From Cristatella mucedo (lineage: Eukaryota > Bryozoa > Phylactolaemata > Cristatellidae), in NCBI GenBank assembly GCA_009760855.2, contig WPIO01000008.1:7261001-7325000 (forward strand): 64,000 nt of DNA. The letters run 5' to 3'. The position numbers and the translations under genes are program-made. Below, piece after piece: positions 56,775 through 62,049 of the stretch. Position 1 is the first letter of the stretch, and each line of letters opens with the position of its first letter. The notes under the pieces were generated by a model that was given only the letters and a program-made list of their open reading frames with translations, was not told the DNA's origin and made no database searches.

Positions 56775-58021
56775 TCTCTCTCCCTCTCTCTCTCTCAATG
56801 ATGCTTTATAGACCGAGCATTTAGTTCGTATGCTTCCAAAGCAAGGAACTCACTCCCGACTTGCGTCATGACATCCCCTGACTTGACAACATTTAAAAAG
56901 AAATTTCAAACGTACGTATTTATGAGAGCATTTAGTGGGTCCCTGTGATTCGTCCTTTATGTGCTTATGCGTGCTGACACAGTGCATGCTGCCACTAACC
57001 AAATTTGCATGCTGACCCTGTGTGTGTCACACCTAACCATGTTATTTATGTTGTTTATCAAGCATGATTCCACTCACCATTCGATCGTGTGTCCTTTACA
57101 GCAAATGTAAAGCGCCTAGAAAGAGATTAAATTCTCTGGGGCGCTTTACCAAGTGTATTATTATTATTATTATTATTATTATGCTGTCGATGAGCCTGAG
57201 ACATCTTGCTTCTGTCGACACCAACTCGAAGGGGAAGGAGGTTTTTGCTAGCAAAGTCGAACCGAAGGTGTATGTGCTGCATTTATATAAGGAGCCTTCC
57301 TACAGTTGGTCCAAACTCAGCAGCTAGGCTTATTTGCCATGAATGTCACAGTGGCTATATTACATCACTTCTCACAGACCTGAACTGGCCCCTCATCAAG
57401 CAAAGTGTCAAATTCAAGGTTTTATCACTAACTGTGTAAGGTCCTTTCATTCTCTTTCTCCAGCTTACCAGTCCGAACTACTCCCCATTCCGACCAGGCC
57501 GAGCACCTTCTGGCTCAAGTCGTTTAGCTGTGCTTCCAACCAACCTCAAATCTTTTGGAGACTTTTAGTCGTATGCTCCCAAAGCCTGGAACTCTTTCCC
57601 GACTGACGTGACGACATCCCTTTACATGAAGATATTGAAAAAGAAGCTCCAAATGCACTGTTCCTCACAGCATTTGCTGAGTCCATGTAAATTGCCTTTT
57701 GTATGCACACGTATGTACACGTACTAACACTTTGCACGATTTTACTTGCCAGATTGACATGCTTCCCTTATATGCATGCATCGTAAGAGATTACAATCTC
57801 TGACGGGGCTATATAAATGAGCCATTATTATTATAATTACTATTATTACTATCATCATCGATAGAGGCCAGCACACACCGACATTGCCTACAAAAGCCAG
57901 AACAGCAAGGAGATCAATCTTTGCTCACACGGCTAACAGACCTGCAGACACCTCCGGGCATGAGCTTTCAGCTGCTGTTCGAATGACGGCTTCTGAATGG
58001 CGTCGCTATCTGCTAGGTTGC
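36073..58021 (-). CDS. DSN1: DSN1-like kinetochore gene, seven exons (partial 5')
   Basis: I assembled this gene from splice signals. Exons on the minus strand: 58021-57942, 52875-52806, 50184-50112, 46491-46432, 40901-40688, 38798-38711 and 36134-36073. All six introns are GT-AG and all junction phases agree (0, 1, 2, 2, 0, 1), ending in TGA. The ~215-residue product has an ADGL segment, then LNITLARESRQWESLLQAH, an Ala-rich coiled coil, and a C terminus PETPRQLLSRVLGNR. Recalled human DSN1 has the same order: FADGLE, then an SLER..W..LLL.H segment, a helix, and a final P..RKLL. DSN1 is a subunit of the MIS12 complex linking centromeric chromatin to the NDC80 microtubule coupler. The N-terminal exons were not found. 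Confidence 0.6.
36372..36535 (-). mobile_element. SINE family B copy
   Basis: On the minus strand: AGCCGTGATGGCTGACTAGGTAAGGTGGTT, GACCTCGGTCTCGAGGTCGTGGGATCGAATCCTGCAGTGGGCGATCC and the GGCTCTTCTGTCGCCATACAAAAAGAGGCTGTTAA tail. It lies in the last intron of the DSN1-like gene. Confidence 0.75.
37080..37450 (+). mobile_element. Possible LINE reverse transcriptase C-terminal relic
   Basis: The plus strand contains a SVFSVTSETVELVRFHNS-like stretch. In a neighbouring frame this resembles the SFS..APRLWNSLP motif that ends many CR1/L2 proteins. The similarity is weak and there is no family UTR, so the assignment is tentative. Confidence 0.35.
37630..37870 (-). mobile_element. LINE family A 3' end
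   Basis: Minus-strand copy starting with the tail (ATTATTATAATTATTG) and the AAAGCGCTTAGAAAGAGATTGAGTTCC..GAGGGCGCTTTATCAAG hairpin, then the 3' UTR with TGACACTG..CATGCTGCCACTAACCACATTTGC. Non-coding, truncated. Confidence 0.85.
38711..38798 (-). CDS. DSN1: DSN1-like exon 6
   Basis: 88-nt exon between CTGCTAATTGCAG and ACTGG/GTGAGC. It encodes VQCLSRTVAVARRLDVVASA and then QATEEARRL, a charged amphipathic helix fitting the C-terminal coiled coil of DSN1. Phase 0 in, phase 1 out. A plus-strand open frame over the same interval is a shadow. An additional 1-1 phase exon could exist between this and exon 7, since the product here is shorter than I recall for vertebrate DSN1. Confidence 0.55.
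38900..39576. other. Intronic, no feature seen
   Basis: Lies in intron 5 of the DSN1-like gene. A 135-codon minus-strand frame (38820-39227) overlaps exon 6 in another frame and was not accepted. A near-duplicate GATCACAGGA..AGGACTCAATATGAGCA occurs at about 39412-39484. Confidence 0.3.
39578..40290 (-). mobile_element. LINE family A, 3' part
   Basis: The minus strand holds the reverse transcriptase C-terminal region: LQLMQNSAARLVSRECSSCH, then SLLADLQWLPVKQRIDFK, SLTFRSLHYQA, and FGDRAFSSYALKAWNSLPTC in another frame. The UTR, hairpin and ATTATTATTATT tail end at about 39578. Frameshifted, dead. Inserted in intron 5 of the DSN1-like gene, in the same orientation as the gene. Confidence 0.85.
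40688..40901 (-). CDS. DSN1: DSN1-like exon 5
   Basis: 214-nt exon, phase 2 in, phase 0 out, acceptor TACACACAG (modest) and donor GCT/GTAAGT (consensus). It encodes LARESRQWESLLQAHRANAD, AVAELAAARTRA, a Ser/Thr/Pro-rich linker with TSGTTVSGSEL, and AVQSARVQAVLA. The ESRQWESLLQAH core carries the E..xW..LL..H pattern of the DSN1 C-terminal helical region. The exon is distinctly more GC-rich than its flanks, which supports coding. Without the splice model the frame would run on into intron sequence. Confidence 0.65.
40943..41086 (+). mobile_element. SINE family A with 8-bp target duplication
   Basis: The SINE occupies about 40951-41078, flanked by GAATCTAG at 40943-40950 and 41079-41086. The head is TTTGGTCCAGTGGTTAAGGTGCTCGC (A-box TGGTTAAGGTG), the B-box GTGGGCTCGAGCCC, and the tail AAGCACCTGAATAGAGATTAAGCTCTCTTGGGGCGCTATAC. 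This is the cleanest copy in the window. It is inserted in intron 4 of the DSN1-like gene. Confidence 0.8.
41277..41430 (+). mobile_element. SINE family A copy
   Basis: TTTGCCCTTGTGGTTAAAGTACTCAGCC head, B-box GAGGTCTAGAGCTCGAGCCCC, and tail AAATAGGGATTAAGTTTTCTTAAGGCACTGTGCAAATGAATTA. More diverged than the copy at 40951. Confidence 0.75.
41431..42520. other. Intronic, unassigned
   Basis: No gene or repeat that I can name. It lies in intron 4 of the DSN1-like gene and ends next to the repeat-borne pseudogene at 42523. Confidence 0.3.
42523..43910 (+). pseudogene. Relic of a dispersed metazoan family of unknown function
   Basis: Opens MPGFSKKKEHKIEFPNLPSA and MRPVPHSDEV, then shifts frame near 42611. 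42612-43081 is open (156 codons: acidic Ser-rich part, then ERNFHAPGTIFSWYRHQEKW). Further frames give LKVTALLLGLQGGYIKYPCC, HYRKKDWQEQTNFVPGS, MPLPPLNIKRGLIKNHVNALD, FLGNHKSADYSRIVE and, at the end, MADYCLSLKRHNPAAEHSRK. These blocks in this order match a family I know only as repeated 'uncharacterized' proteins in cnidarian, arthropod and other genomes, probably carried by a mobile element. Stops and shifts show it is dead. Confidence 0.65.
43911..44271. other. Intronic, no feature seen
   Basis: AT-rich sequence following the pseudogene. It may be the 3' flank of the same mobile unit. Confidence 0.3.
44272..44530 (-). mobile_element. LINE family B 3' UTR
   Basis: Minus-strand family UTR: GTATCTCCGTCTGTAAATCC at its end, GCAACAAAGAGAAAGTGAG, GGACGGCTGGAAAGGCTGTGCCTTAGTTGG. 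Truncated, non-coding, in intron 4 of the DSN1-like gene. Confidence 0.75.
44531..46431. other. Intronic, unassigned; one CA repeat
   Basis: Several open frames occur on both strands. 45204-45425 (+) and 45940-46293 (+) look mildly coding-like, but neither shows flanking splice sites or a family I recognise. A (CA)n run lies at 45720-45750 continuing into CGCGCACGCACACACAC. Confidence 0.3.
46432..46491 (-). CDS. DSN1: DSN1-like exon 4
   Basis: A 60-nt exon with a strong acceptor (CTCAACTTTTTGCAG) and consensus donor (ATTAC/GTAAGTA). It encodes SSSPAQPFNDATFFRWLNI and enters and leaves in phase 2, so it joins exon 5 as LNI-T-LARESRQW. The FFRWLNITLARE helix precedes the W..LL motif, where vertebrate DSN1 has a similar amphipathic helix. 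Confidence 0.6.
47018..47161 (-). CDS. Possible cassette exon of the DSN1-like gene
   Basis: A 144-nt open stretch between GACCTGCTCCAG and CTACA/GTGAGC, phase 2 in and phase 2 out. It can therefore be included or skipped between exons 3 and 4 without changing frame. It would encode VPTSNEPYLSSQLQLPPPAE, then PLTYLAVMRVLQKACRLLLQ and FRSTKPL. I could not place it against DSN1, and it would lengthen the linker before the W..LL region. It may be optional or false. Confidence 0.3.
47340..48600 (+). pseudogene. pogo/Tigger-type DDE transposase relic
   Basis: Plus-strand frames give an N-terminal helix-turn-helix-like HRQIARELEVGKGTA (about 47393-47437), then ASNAWLEIFVKRHG typical of the CENP-B-type DNA-binding domain (about 47787-47828). 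FTKDKTGIIFKATK stands in place of the N.DETG catalytic strand, and NERTTVTLCGLLNSD follows. RVLLFSDNSPSHP holds the second catalytic Asp (about 48244-48282). Stops in every frame show it is dead. Tigger elements are Tc1/mariner-related cut-and-paste transposons with TA target sites. It sits in intron 3 of the DSN1-like gene. Confidence 0.75.
48685..48840 (+). mobile_element. LINE family B 3' UTR
   Basis: GACTTCTGTTGGCTACCGAATGCGTACC, AAAAGCCGCTTAGGCTGTGGGTGCGCTATAC, and GTGGAGTTACAGACAGAGATACATTACATTAC. It follows the Tigger relic and is 5'-truncated to about 150 bp. Confidence 0.8.
48841..49800. other. Intronic, no feature seen
   Basis: No exon or repeat recognised. It lies in intron 3 of the DSN1-like gene. 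Confidence 0.3.
49819..50045. repeat. (GA)n and (GACA)n repeats
   Basis: GA dinucleotides (49819-49863), a purine-rich bridge, GA again (49932-49954), GACA tetranucleotides (49954-49985), then mixed GAGACA. Long Arg-Glu and Ser-Leu frames are artefacts. Confidence 0.95.
50112..50184 (-). CDS. DSN1: DSN1-like exon 3
   Basis: 73-nt exon with acceptor GTTATTATTTGTAG and donor AACAG/GTAACA. Phase 1 in and phase 2 out, matching neighbours. It encodes CEVSDRAIDCASGDEHLSDS and SAN, an acidic low-complexity linker between the ADGL segment and the W..LL helix. It is weaker evidence for DSN1 than exons 4-7 because linkers are not conserved; phase agreement is the main support. Confidence 0.5.
50805..50905 (-). 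mobile_element. LINE family A tail fragment
   Basis: Minus-strand tail only: AAAGTGCCTGAATGCAGATAAAGTTCTCTCGGGGTGCTATACAAG. It resembles both the SINE A and LINE A ends; the adjoining GCAGCGAGTTG side suggests LINE. Confidence 0.6.
51015..52115 (+). mobile_element. LINE family A, longest 3' copy
   Basis: An open frame of 284 codons (51020-51874) encodes the reverse transcriptase C-terminal half: CIDDIRTWMAANFLKLNDDK, NLGVIFQSDLSLDDHISSTL, SRLDFCNSLLTGLP, QLVQNSAARLVCRERRSCH, HWLPVKQRIDFKVLSLTFRS and FGDRAFSSYAPKAWNSLPTC. The 3' UTR follows, then the hairpin AAAGCACCTAGAGAGAGATTAAGTTCTCTAAGGGCGCTTTATC and ATT repeats to about 52112. The catalytic palm is missing, so it is 5'-truncated but otherwise the youngest-looking copy here. 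It lies in intron 2 of the DSN1-like gene. Confidence 0.9.
52436..52565 (-). mobile_element. SINE family A copy
   Basis: Minus strand: GTTTGGCCCTGCGGTAAGTTGCTCGCTCGCC head, AAGGTCGTGGGTTCGAGCC B-box, tail AGGCGCCTCTATAGAGATTAATAGAG. The hairpin is partly rearranged. Confidence 0.7.
52806..52875 (-). CDS. DSN1: DSN1-like exon 2
   Basis: 70-nt exon with acceptor GCCTTCTGTTGCAG and donor CGAAG/GTAAGG. It encodes QAVAKLSPSMADGL and DGMQQFLVE (phase 0 in, phase 1 out). The L-x(3-4)-ADGL stretch parallels the ELKHFADGLE segment of human DSN1 as I recall it. A plus-strand frame over this region is a shadow. Confidence 0.6.
52876..53870. other. Intron 1, unassigned part
   Basis: No exon accepted. 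A minus-strand frame (53447-53710) is open but lacks an adequate donor in a phase that would fit the DSN1-like gene. Confidence 0.3.
53875..55890 (-). mobile_element. LINE family B, long copy
   Basis: The minus strand, from 55890 downward, shows a lead-in segment (55888-55553), then a 222-codon reverse transcriptase frame (55480-54812): RPLLKKPGLDTEVLANYRPV, EKIIAKQLVEHI, LALLDLTAAFGTIDHDIL, RRVPQGSVLGPLLFSIYTQP and the catalytic CHFYADDTQLYLSF. It continues as the C-terminal region at 54742-54290 and the 3' UTR down to 53875 with tail ACAATACAACAATA. It is a CR1/L2-like element. One or two frame breaks and the lack of an endonuclease domain show a 5'-truncated, recently active-looking copy. 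Confidence 0.9.
55891..56700. other. Intron 1, unassigned part
   Basis: No feature recognised. A C run (CCCCCCCC) lies at about 56273-56281. Confidence 0.3.
56701..56797. repeat. (TC)n microsatellite
   Basis: About 97 bp of TC dinucleotides with TTTC and CCTC interruptions in the last third. It directly abuts a truncated LINE family A fragment. Confidence 0.97.
56798..57185 (+). mobile_element. LINE family A 3' end
   Basis: Starts in the C-terminal coding part (CGAGCATTTAGTTCGTATGC region, reading the FSSYASKARNSLPTC type), then the UTR, the hairpin AAAGCGCCTAGAAAGAGATTAAATTCTCTGGGGCGCTTTACC and ATT repeats to about 57182. Confidence 0.88.
57300..57860 (+). mobile_element. LINE family A, diverged copy
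   Basis: Inserted immediately 3' of the previous copy. It reads LQLVQTQQLGLFAMNVT-like remnants, ITSLLTDLNWP, FRSFHSLSPAYQSELL and FGDF.SYAPKAWNSFPTD with many lesions. The tail is TGCATCGTAAGAGATTACAATCTCTGACGGGGCTATATAAATGAG then ATTATTATTATAATTACTATT. It is an older subfamily by divergence. Confidence 0.75.
57942..58021 (-). CDS. DSN1: DSN1-like exon 1 of those found
   Basis: 80-nt exon with acceptor TTCATCTGCTTGCAG and donor CTGCAG/GTCTGT. It encodes NLADSDAIQKPSFEQQLKAH and ARRCLQ, phase 1 in and 0 out, joining exon 2 as CLQ-QAVAKL. The F-x(3)-L-x(2)-A helix matches the position of the ESFRAKASSL helix before FADGLE in human DSN1, by recollection. Because it starts in phase 1, at least one more coding exon must lie at higher coordinates. 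I could not identify it. Confidence 0.55.
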
Positions 58022-58164
58022 CTGCAAGCAGATGAACGCTGAATACTCAACATCACTGCAAAGGAAGTGCTTGTTTGCTCATGCGGTTACGGATGCTTTG
58101 GCTTTGCTGTCGGCCTAATTTTGGTGGAGTAACCGTCGGTTGTTTCAACAGCCTCATTAGCACA

Positions 58165-58295
58165 ACAGCCTCATATATCGGCCGCTGGCACCATAGCAGC
58201 TATCACCTTGCTTGCAGTGGGTTATAAACTATTGCGTGTTGCAGGACCCACACCCACAACCTGGGTCGCGTAGCGGATTAGGGCTGAGCGTTCAT
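58165..58295 (-). mobile_element. Possible SINE family B, diverged
   Basis: The block with ATAGCAGCTATCACCTTGCTTGCAGTGGG and CAGGACCCACACCCACAACCTGGGTCGCGTAGCGGATTAGGGCTGAGC resembles the family B end and B-box in reverse. It is too diverged to be sure. Confidence 0.35.
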
Positions 58296-58492
58296 AACTC
58301 TTCGGTCTTCGACAACACTTGTTGATATGGGTACATTGGTTTGACTACCACTGCTTAATTTCAAAGGTTGCGGGTTAGTTTTCAACAATAAGGCATGATA
58401 TTATCTTCTTTCTTCCTAGCAGTTTTATATCACTTTAAGGTGTCTACTGCTTTATAAATCCGGCTGACGGTTCAGTTACCGCGCACATAGTA

Positions 58493-58504
58493 GGCACACA
58501 CAGG

Positions 58505-58547
<43 letters not shown>

Positions 58548-58632
58548 CTATTTTCTCGGTGTGTCTGTGTGTGTGCTTGTGTGTGCGTGTGCGTGTGCGT
58601 GCGCGTGTGTGTGTGTGTGTGTGTGTGTGTGC
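58493..58632. repeat. (CA)n and (GT)n in inverted arrangement
   Basis: CA dinucleotides (58493-58546) are followed after about 20 bp (ACTATTTTCTCGGTGTGTC) by GT dinucleotides (58560-58632). The two arms are complementary and could form a hairpin or cruciform. Confidence 0.9.
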
Positions 58633-59950
58633 ATGAAAATACTTCTGGCCTAGCATACAGACAGGTACACTTTGTTCCACGATGAATGGGTCAGACTGAT
58701 ATAGCCAATGCAGACGGTAGAGTGTCGTATCGTCCCAAAAAAGGCCACCGACACTAATAGGTCACGTGGCCAACTGGGCTGAGGTGAGGAGGGTTTTTGC
58801 GGCAGCGCAGGGCAGACTGGCTGTAGCCAGCAACACATTCGCCTGCATTCAAGATTGTCTTGCAGCGAGTCCAGCATATAGAGTGCATGACTGGTGAGGG
58901 GGCTCTTTTTGTTTTCATACAAATAAAACACATGTAACCAACCCGTCAGCAAGATCCATAACTCCCAAAGTCATACATCGTAACACGAGACAGAAAGAAG
59001 ACACTTCAGTTTCATGGGGAGCCCAATACAGATAAGTAGATTGAGCCAAACTTCTATCAATCACACCAAAAATATTGGCCCATCTCCCTGTCTTGATGTG
59101 TAGCCAAAAACCGTGTCTACAGCAGGACCAAGGTTAACCGTCCATGTTGCCGGTGTCCAAATGAAACAGAATCGAAAAAGTTGCTGCATTCAGACTAATC
59201 ACGAATAGGACGAAAGGTACAGTGCTAGGCATCGGCACCCGAGGGCTAGTAACAGCTTCAGCAGCTAATGTACACAGCAGCACTGTCGAAGCTTGGCGGT
59301 CTTTCCAATAAGGAACGAGCCCGGCTCATCAATTAAGGATTTTTCCAATCAGCGAAACGTATTTAAGAAAGTGTAATGACCAACTTAGCTGTATTACTTG
59401 AGCTCAGCCTGACACAGACTGAGCAAACACGATGAGTGCCTGAAATCGAAGTGGCCAAAATGACTCCATATGCAGCAGGACGGAAGGCACCAAAACATTC
59501 TTTGCGTGCTGTGATGCCGGGTCGTTCTCTGTAAGCAACAGCAGACTGCACGAGCTGCAAGTGCAGATCTCGCGAGTCGTCACCTGTACGTCGGACTGAC
59601 ACGTCGATATGCCACCACATAATACCCTTACCCCCCAACCGTGCATGTCACTTTATCTGCGCTCCAACTCGCACGCTGCTGACAGCTCCTGCCATTGCGG
59701 CTTGAGTTGCATCTGTGAGCAGGGCACCAGCAAATAGTCTGACAGCAACTCTCTCTCTTTCTCTTGAACTTGAGATACTGTACTTATCGATCAATGATGG
59801 ACGGAGAACAGTCACCCTGCCTCTGTGCTGCAGCCTCCGAAATTGGCATGGTCCTTCCTTTCCTTTGCCCGAATAAACAACTGCGTGCCCAACTGCTGCT
59901 CGCCAAGGACACATACGGGACGATTCGCCTAGACGAAGCATGTGCTTGAG
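58633..59950. other. Unassigned; candidate location of missing DSN1-like 5' exons
   Basis: Open minus-strand frames exist (59363-59638, 59648-59962). An ATG-initiated stretch MPISEAAAQRQ before a GGTGAC donor lies near 59850-59815, and a possible acceptor GCCCTGCTCACAG lies at about 59717. None can be tied to the gene with confidence. Confidence 0.25.
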
Positions 59951-59954
59951 GAAT

Positions 59955-61810
59955 CGGGGCATTTTTAGTTTTGCTTTAAATGTCGTTCAGTCAGGGGTCA
60001 GTGGTTGCGAGTGCCAGGCTTTGGGAGCTGAAGGGAGTATCCAAAAGATTTTAGCTAGGTTGAAGGCACAGCAAAACGACTCGTGTCAGGGTAGTGGCGA
60101 GTGCAGGCACGAGCGAGGAATAAGCAGTACTAATAGGTAGGCCGATGCAAGTGAATGAAGAGACATAAAATTGGGCAGGTTACAGGACCTTGAAGTCGGT
60201 GCACCAGTTGATGGGGACCCAGTGCTGCTTGAACAGCAATAGAGTAATGTGGAATTTGCAATGCTCACGACAGCCGAGCTCCATGTTTTGCACCATTTCT
60301 AAACATAATACTGCACACGCAGGAAGGCCTGAAAGGAGAGAATTTTAGAGGTCAAGATAGAATGCCACAAATAATGATAATAATAATAATACATGTGTAT
60401 ATCACCCTCAAAGAACTGAGTCTCTTTCTAGGCACTTCTACAGATGCTGTATAGAAACCACTGCCAACTAATTGGTGGTAGCATTCGTAAGCAGCAGGCA
60501 TCGTAAGCATGTATATACACACTCAGGACTAATATATAGCAAAGAGAGCTCCAACAATAAAACACCTGGTGGATATCACTAGGCCAACCGACAGTAAAGC
60601 ACAACCAGCTCAACTGCCCGAGCTCAGTAATACCAATGCCTAGATTGCATTAAAAATTTCCGAAATTACCCAGTTTAATTCTGTGACAGCAGCACACACC
60701 AAGACGTCATATTAGAACTGCTAAAGGCAAGGCACAAGCATTGTTAGCTGGCACGACCAATAGCCCTAATGATCCCCGATGCGCCCAGCAAAAAGGTATT
60801 AAGAATACGAAACAGGTCGACAACAGGCGACAGACACGTCGCTGGCTTAGATCAACACGCTTCAGCATGATACGTTCAAATAGGCCTTCAAAAAATATCT
60901 GGTAGAAAACTACACCGTTAAATGTGCTGAGTAACAAAATTGTGGCGCCCCTACATGCACTACTGCACCTACAGTGTCCTTACCTAAAAACAAGCTTGAA
61001 TTTTTGCAAAGTTACAAGCTGAGAATAGGCAGGCTTAACTGCTGAGCTGGTCTTCAGCCTCAAGGCATTTTGGAACAGGAAAGTGAGATTCTGTGGGAGG
61101 GCTACGATACAAATGAAGGTGGTGCAAAATTAGAGGATCTGGCTTTTTAGTTTCTGAGTAATGCTGAGCTTTCCCTGTAACTATCAGCTATCTTTTTGTC
61201 ACTTCATTTACTGGAGTTAGCTGCTATCCAAGTGCGAATGCAAGCAGCAAGGTAGTCGAGACAGTCCGAGTTACTGGAAAGCCAGGAATGATTAAGGCAC
61301 AGGTAGAGCCAGAGTGTCATCTGCATACAAATGAACCCAGGGTTGAATTTACATAGATTATTTGTATAGCACCCCTGGAGAACTTAATCTCTATTCAGGC
61401 GCTTCACATGTGCTATGGGGCTCGAGCCCACAACCTCGATCGGTAAATATGTCAACCTTGACCTTGGTCACGGCGAGCACCTTAACCACTGGACCAAACC
61501 AGTGCTTGGCAATGACTACCCATAGTGAAAAGAAGAACAAGAACAGAACCCTTCGATACCACAAACTCGGGGTCTCACTAAACGACCGATGGCCCTTGAC
61601 GTCTACAATCTGAAATCTTGCACTGAGCTTTTAAAAAGGATTTAGCAACCAATGGTGTCAAACGCCACTGAGAGATTCAGCACAATTAGCAGACAGACTT
61701 CACCTCGATGTCTAGGCATTATTAAGAAGGTCGTCATATGCAAGCAGCACTGGTCTCTGTGCAGTGACTCCTGATTGAAATTTGCTCGGCAGCTTATACG
61801 CCTTAGTATC
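59955..61810 (-). mobile_element. LINE family A, decayed and interrupted
   Basis: From 61810 downward the minus strand shows FQSGVTAQRPVLLAYDDLLN (palm region), then the catalytic HLYADDTLALP near 61340-61310 and CLHSHLDSS-like remnants. At 60440-59955 come the C-terminal and UTR parts with an AAAGAACTGAG..TCTTTCTAGGCAC tail and ATTATTATTATCATTATT. A SINE A is nested at 61345-61500. Many stops; inactive. Confidence 0.65.
61345..61500 (-). mobile_element. SINE family A nested in LINE A
   Basis: Minus strand: TTTGGTCCAGTGGTTAAGGTGCTCGCCGTGACCAAGG head, GTTGTGGGCTCGAGCCCC B-box, tail GTGAAGCGCCTGAATAGAGATTAAGTTCTCCAGGGGTGCTATAC. Well preserved, so younger than the LINE it interrupts. Confidence 0.8.
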
Positions 61811-62049
61811 AGCGTTTAGCTACATCCCGTTTCTCGTTCATATGTCGTTGATAGTAAAGGCTGAAGGGGGACTGAGTAGAAGTTATTTAAGCTCTCTAGG
61901 TCTAGTGTTTACTTCTAATTGAGTGTATTCATGCGCCATGCCATGCCCAGCTGCTGGCACTAAATGCTAATTGCCAGTGCACTGGCTGCATCCATGCGAC
62001 ATCGGCACTCGACTAACACAACGAGATTGCAATTCAGGTTGGCTGGCGC

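Noticed and set aside
59363..59962. Missing 5' exons of the DSN1-like gene
   Set aside because: Candidate splice sites exist, but the peptides do not resemble the DSN1 N-terminal region and none ends in the required phase 1 with a good donor.
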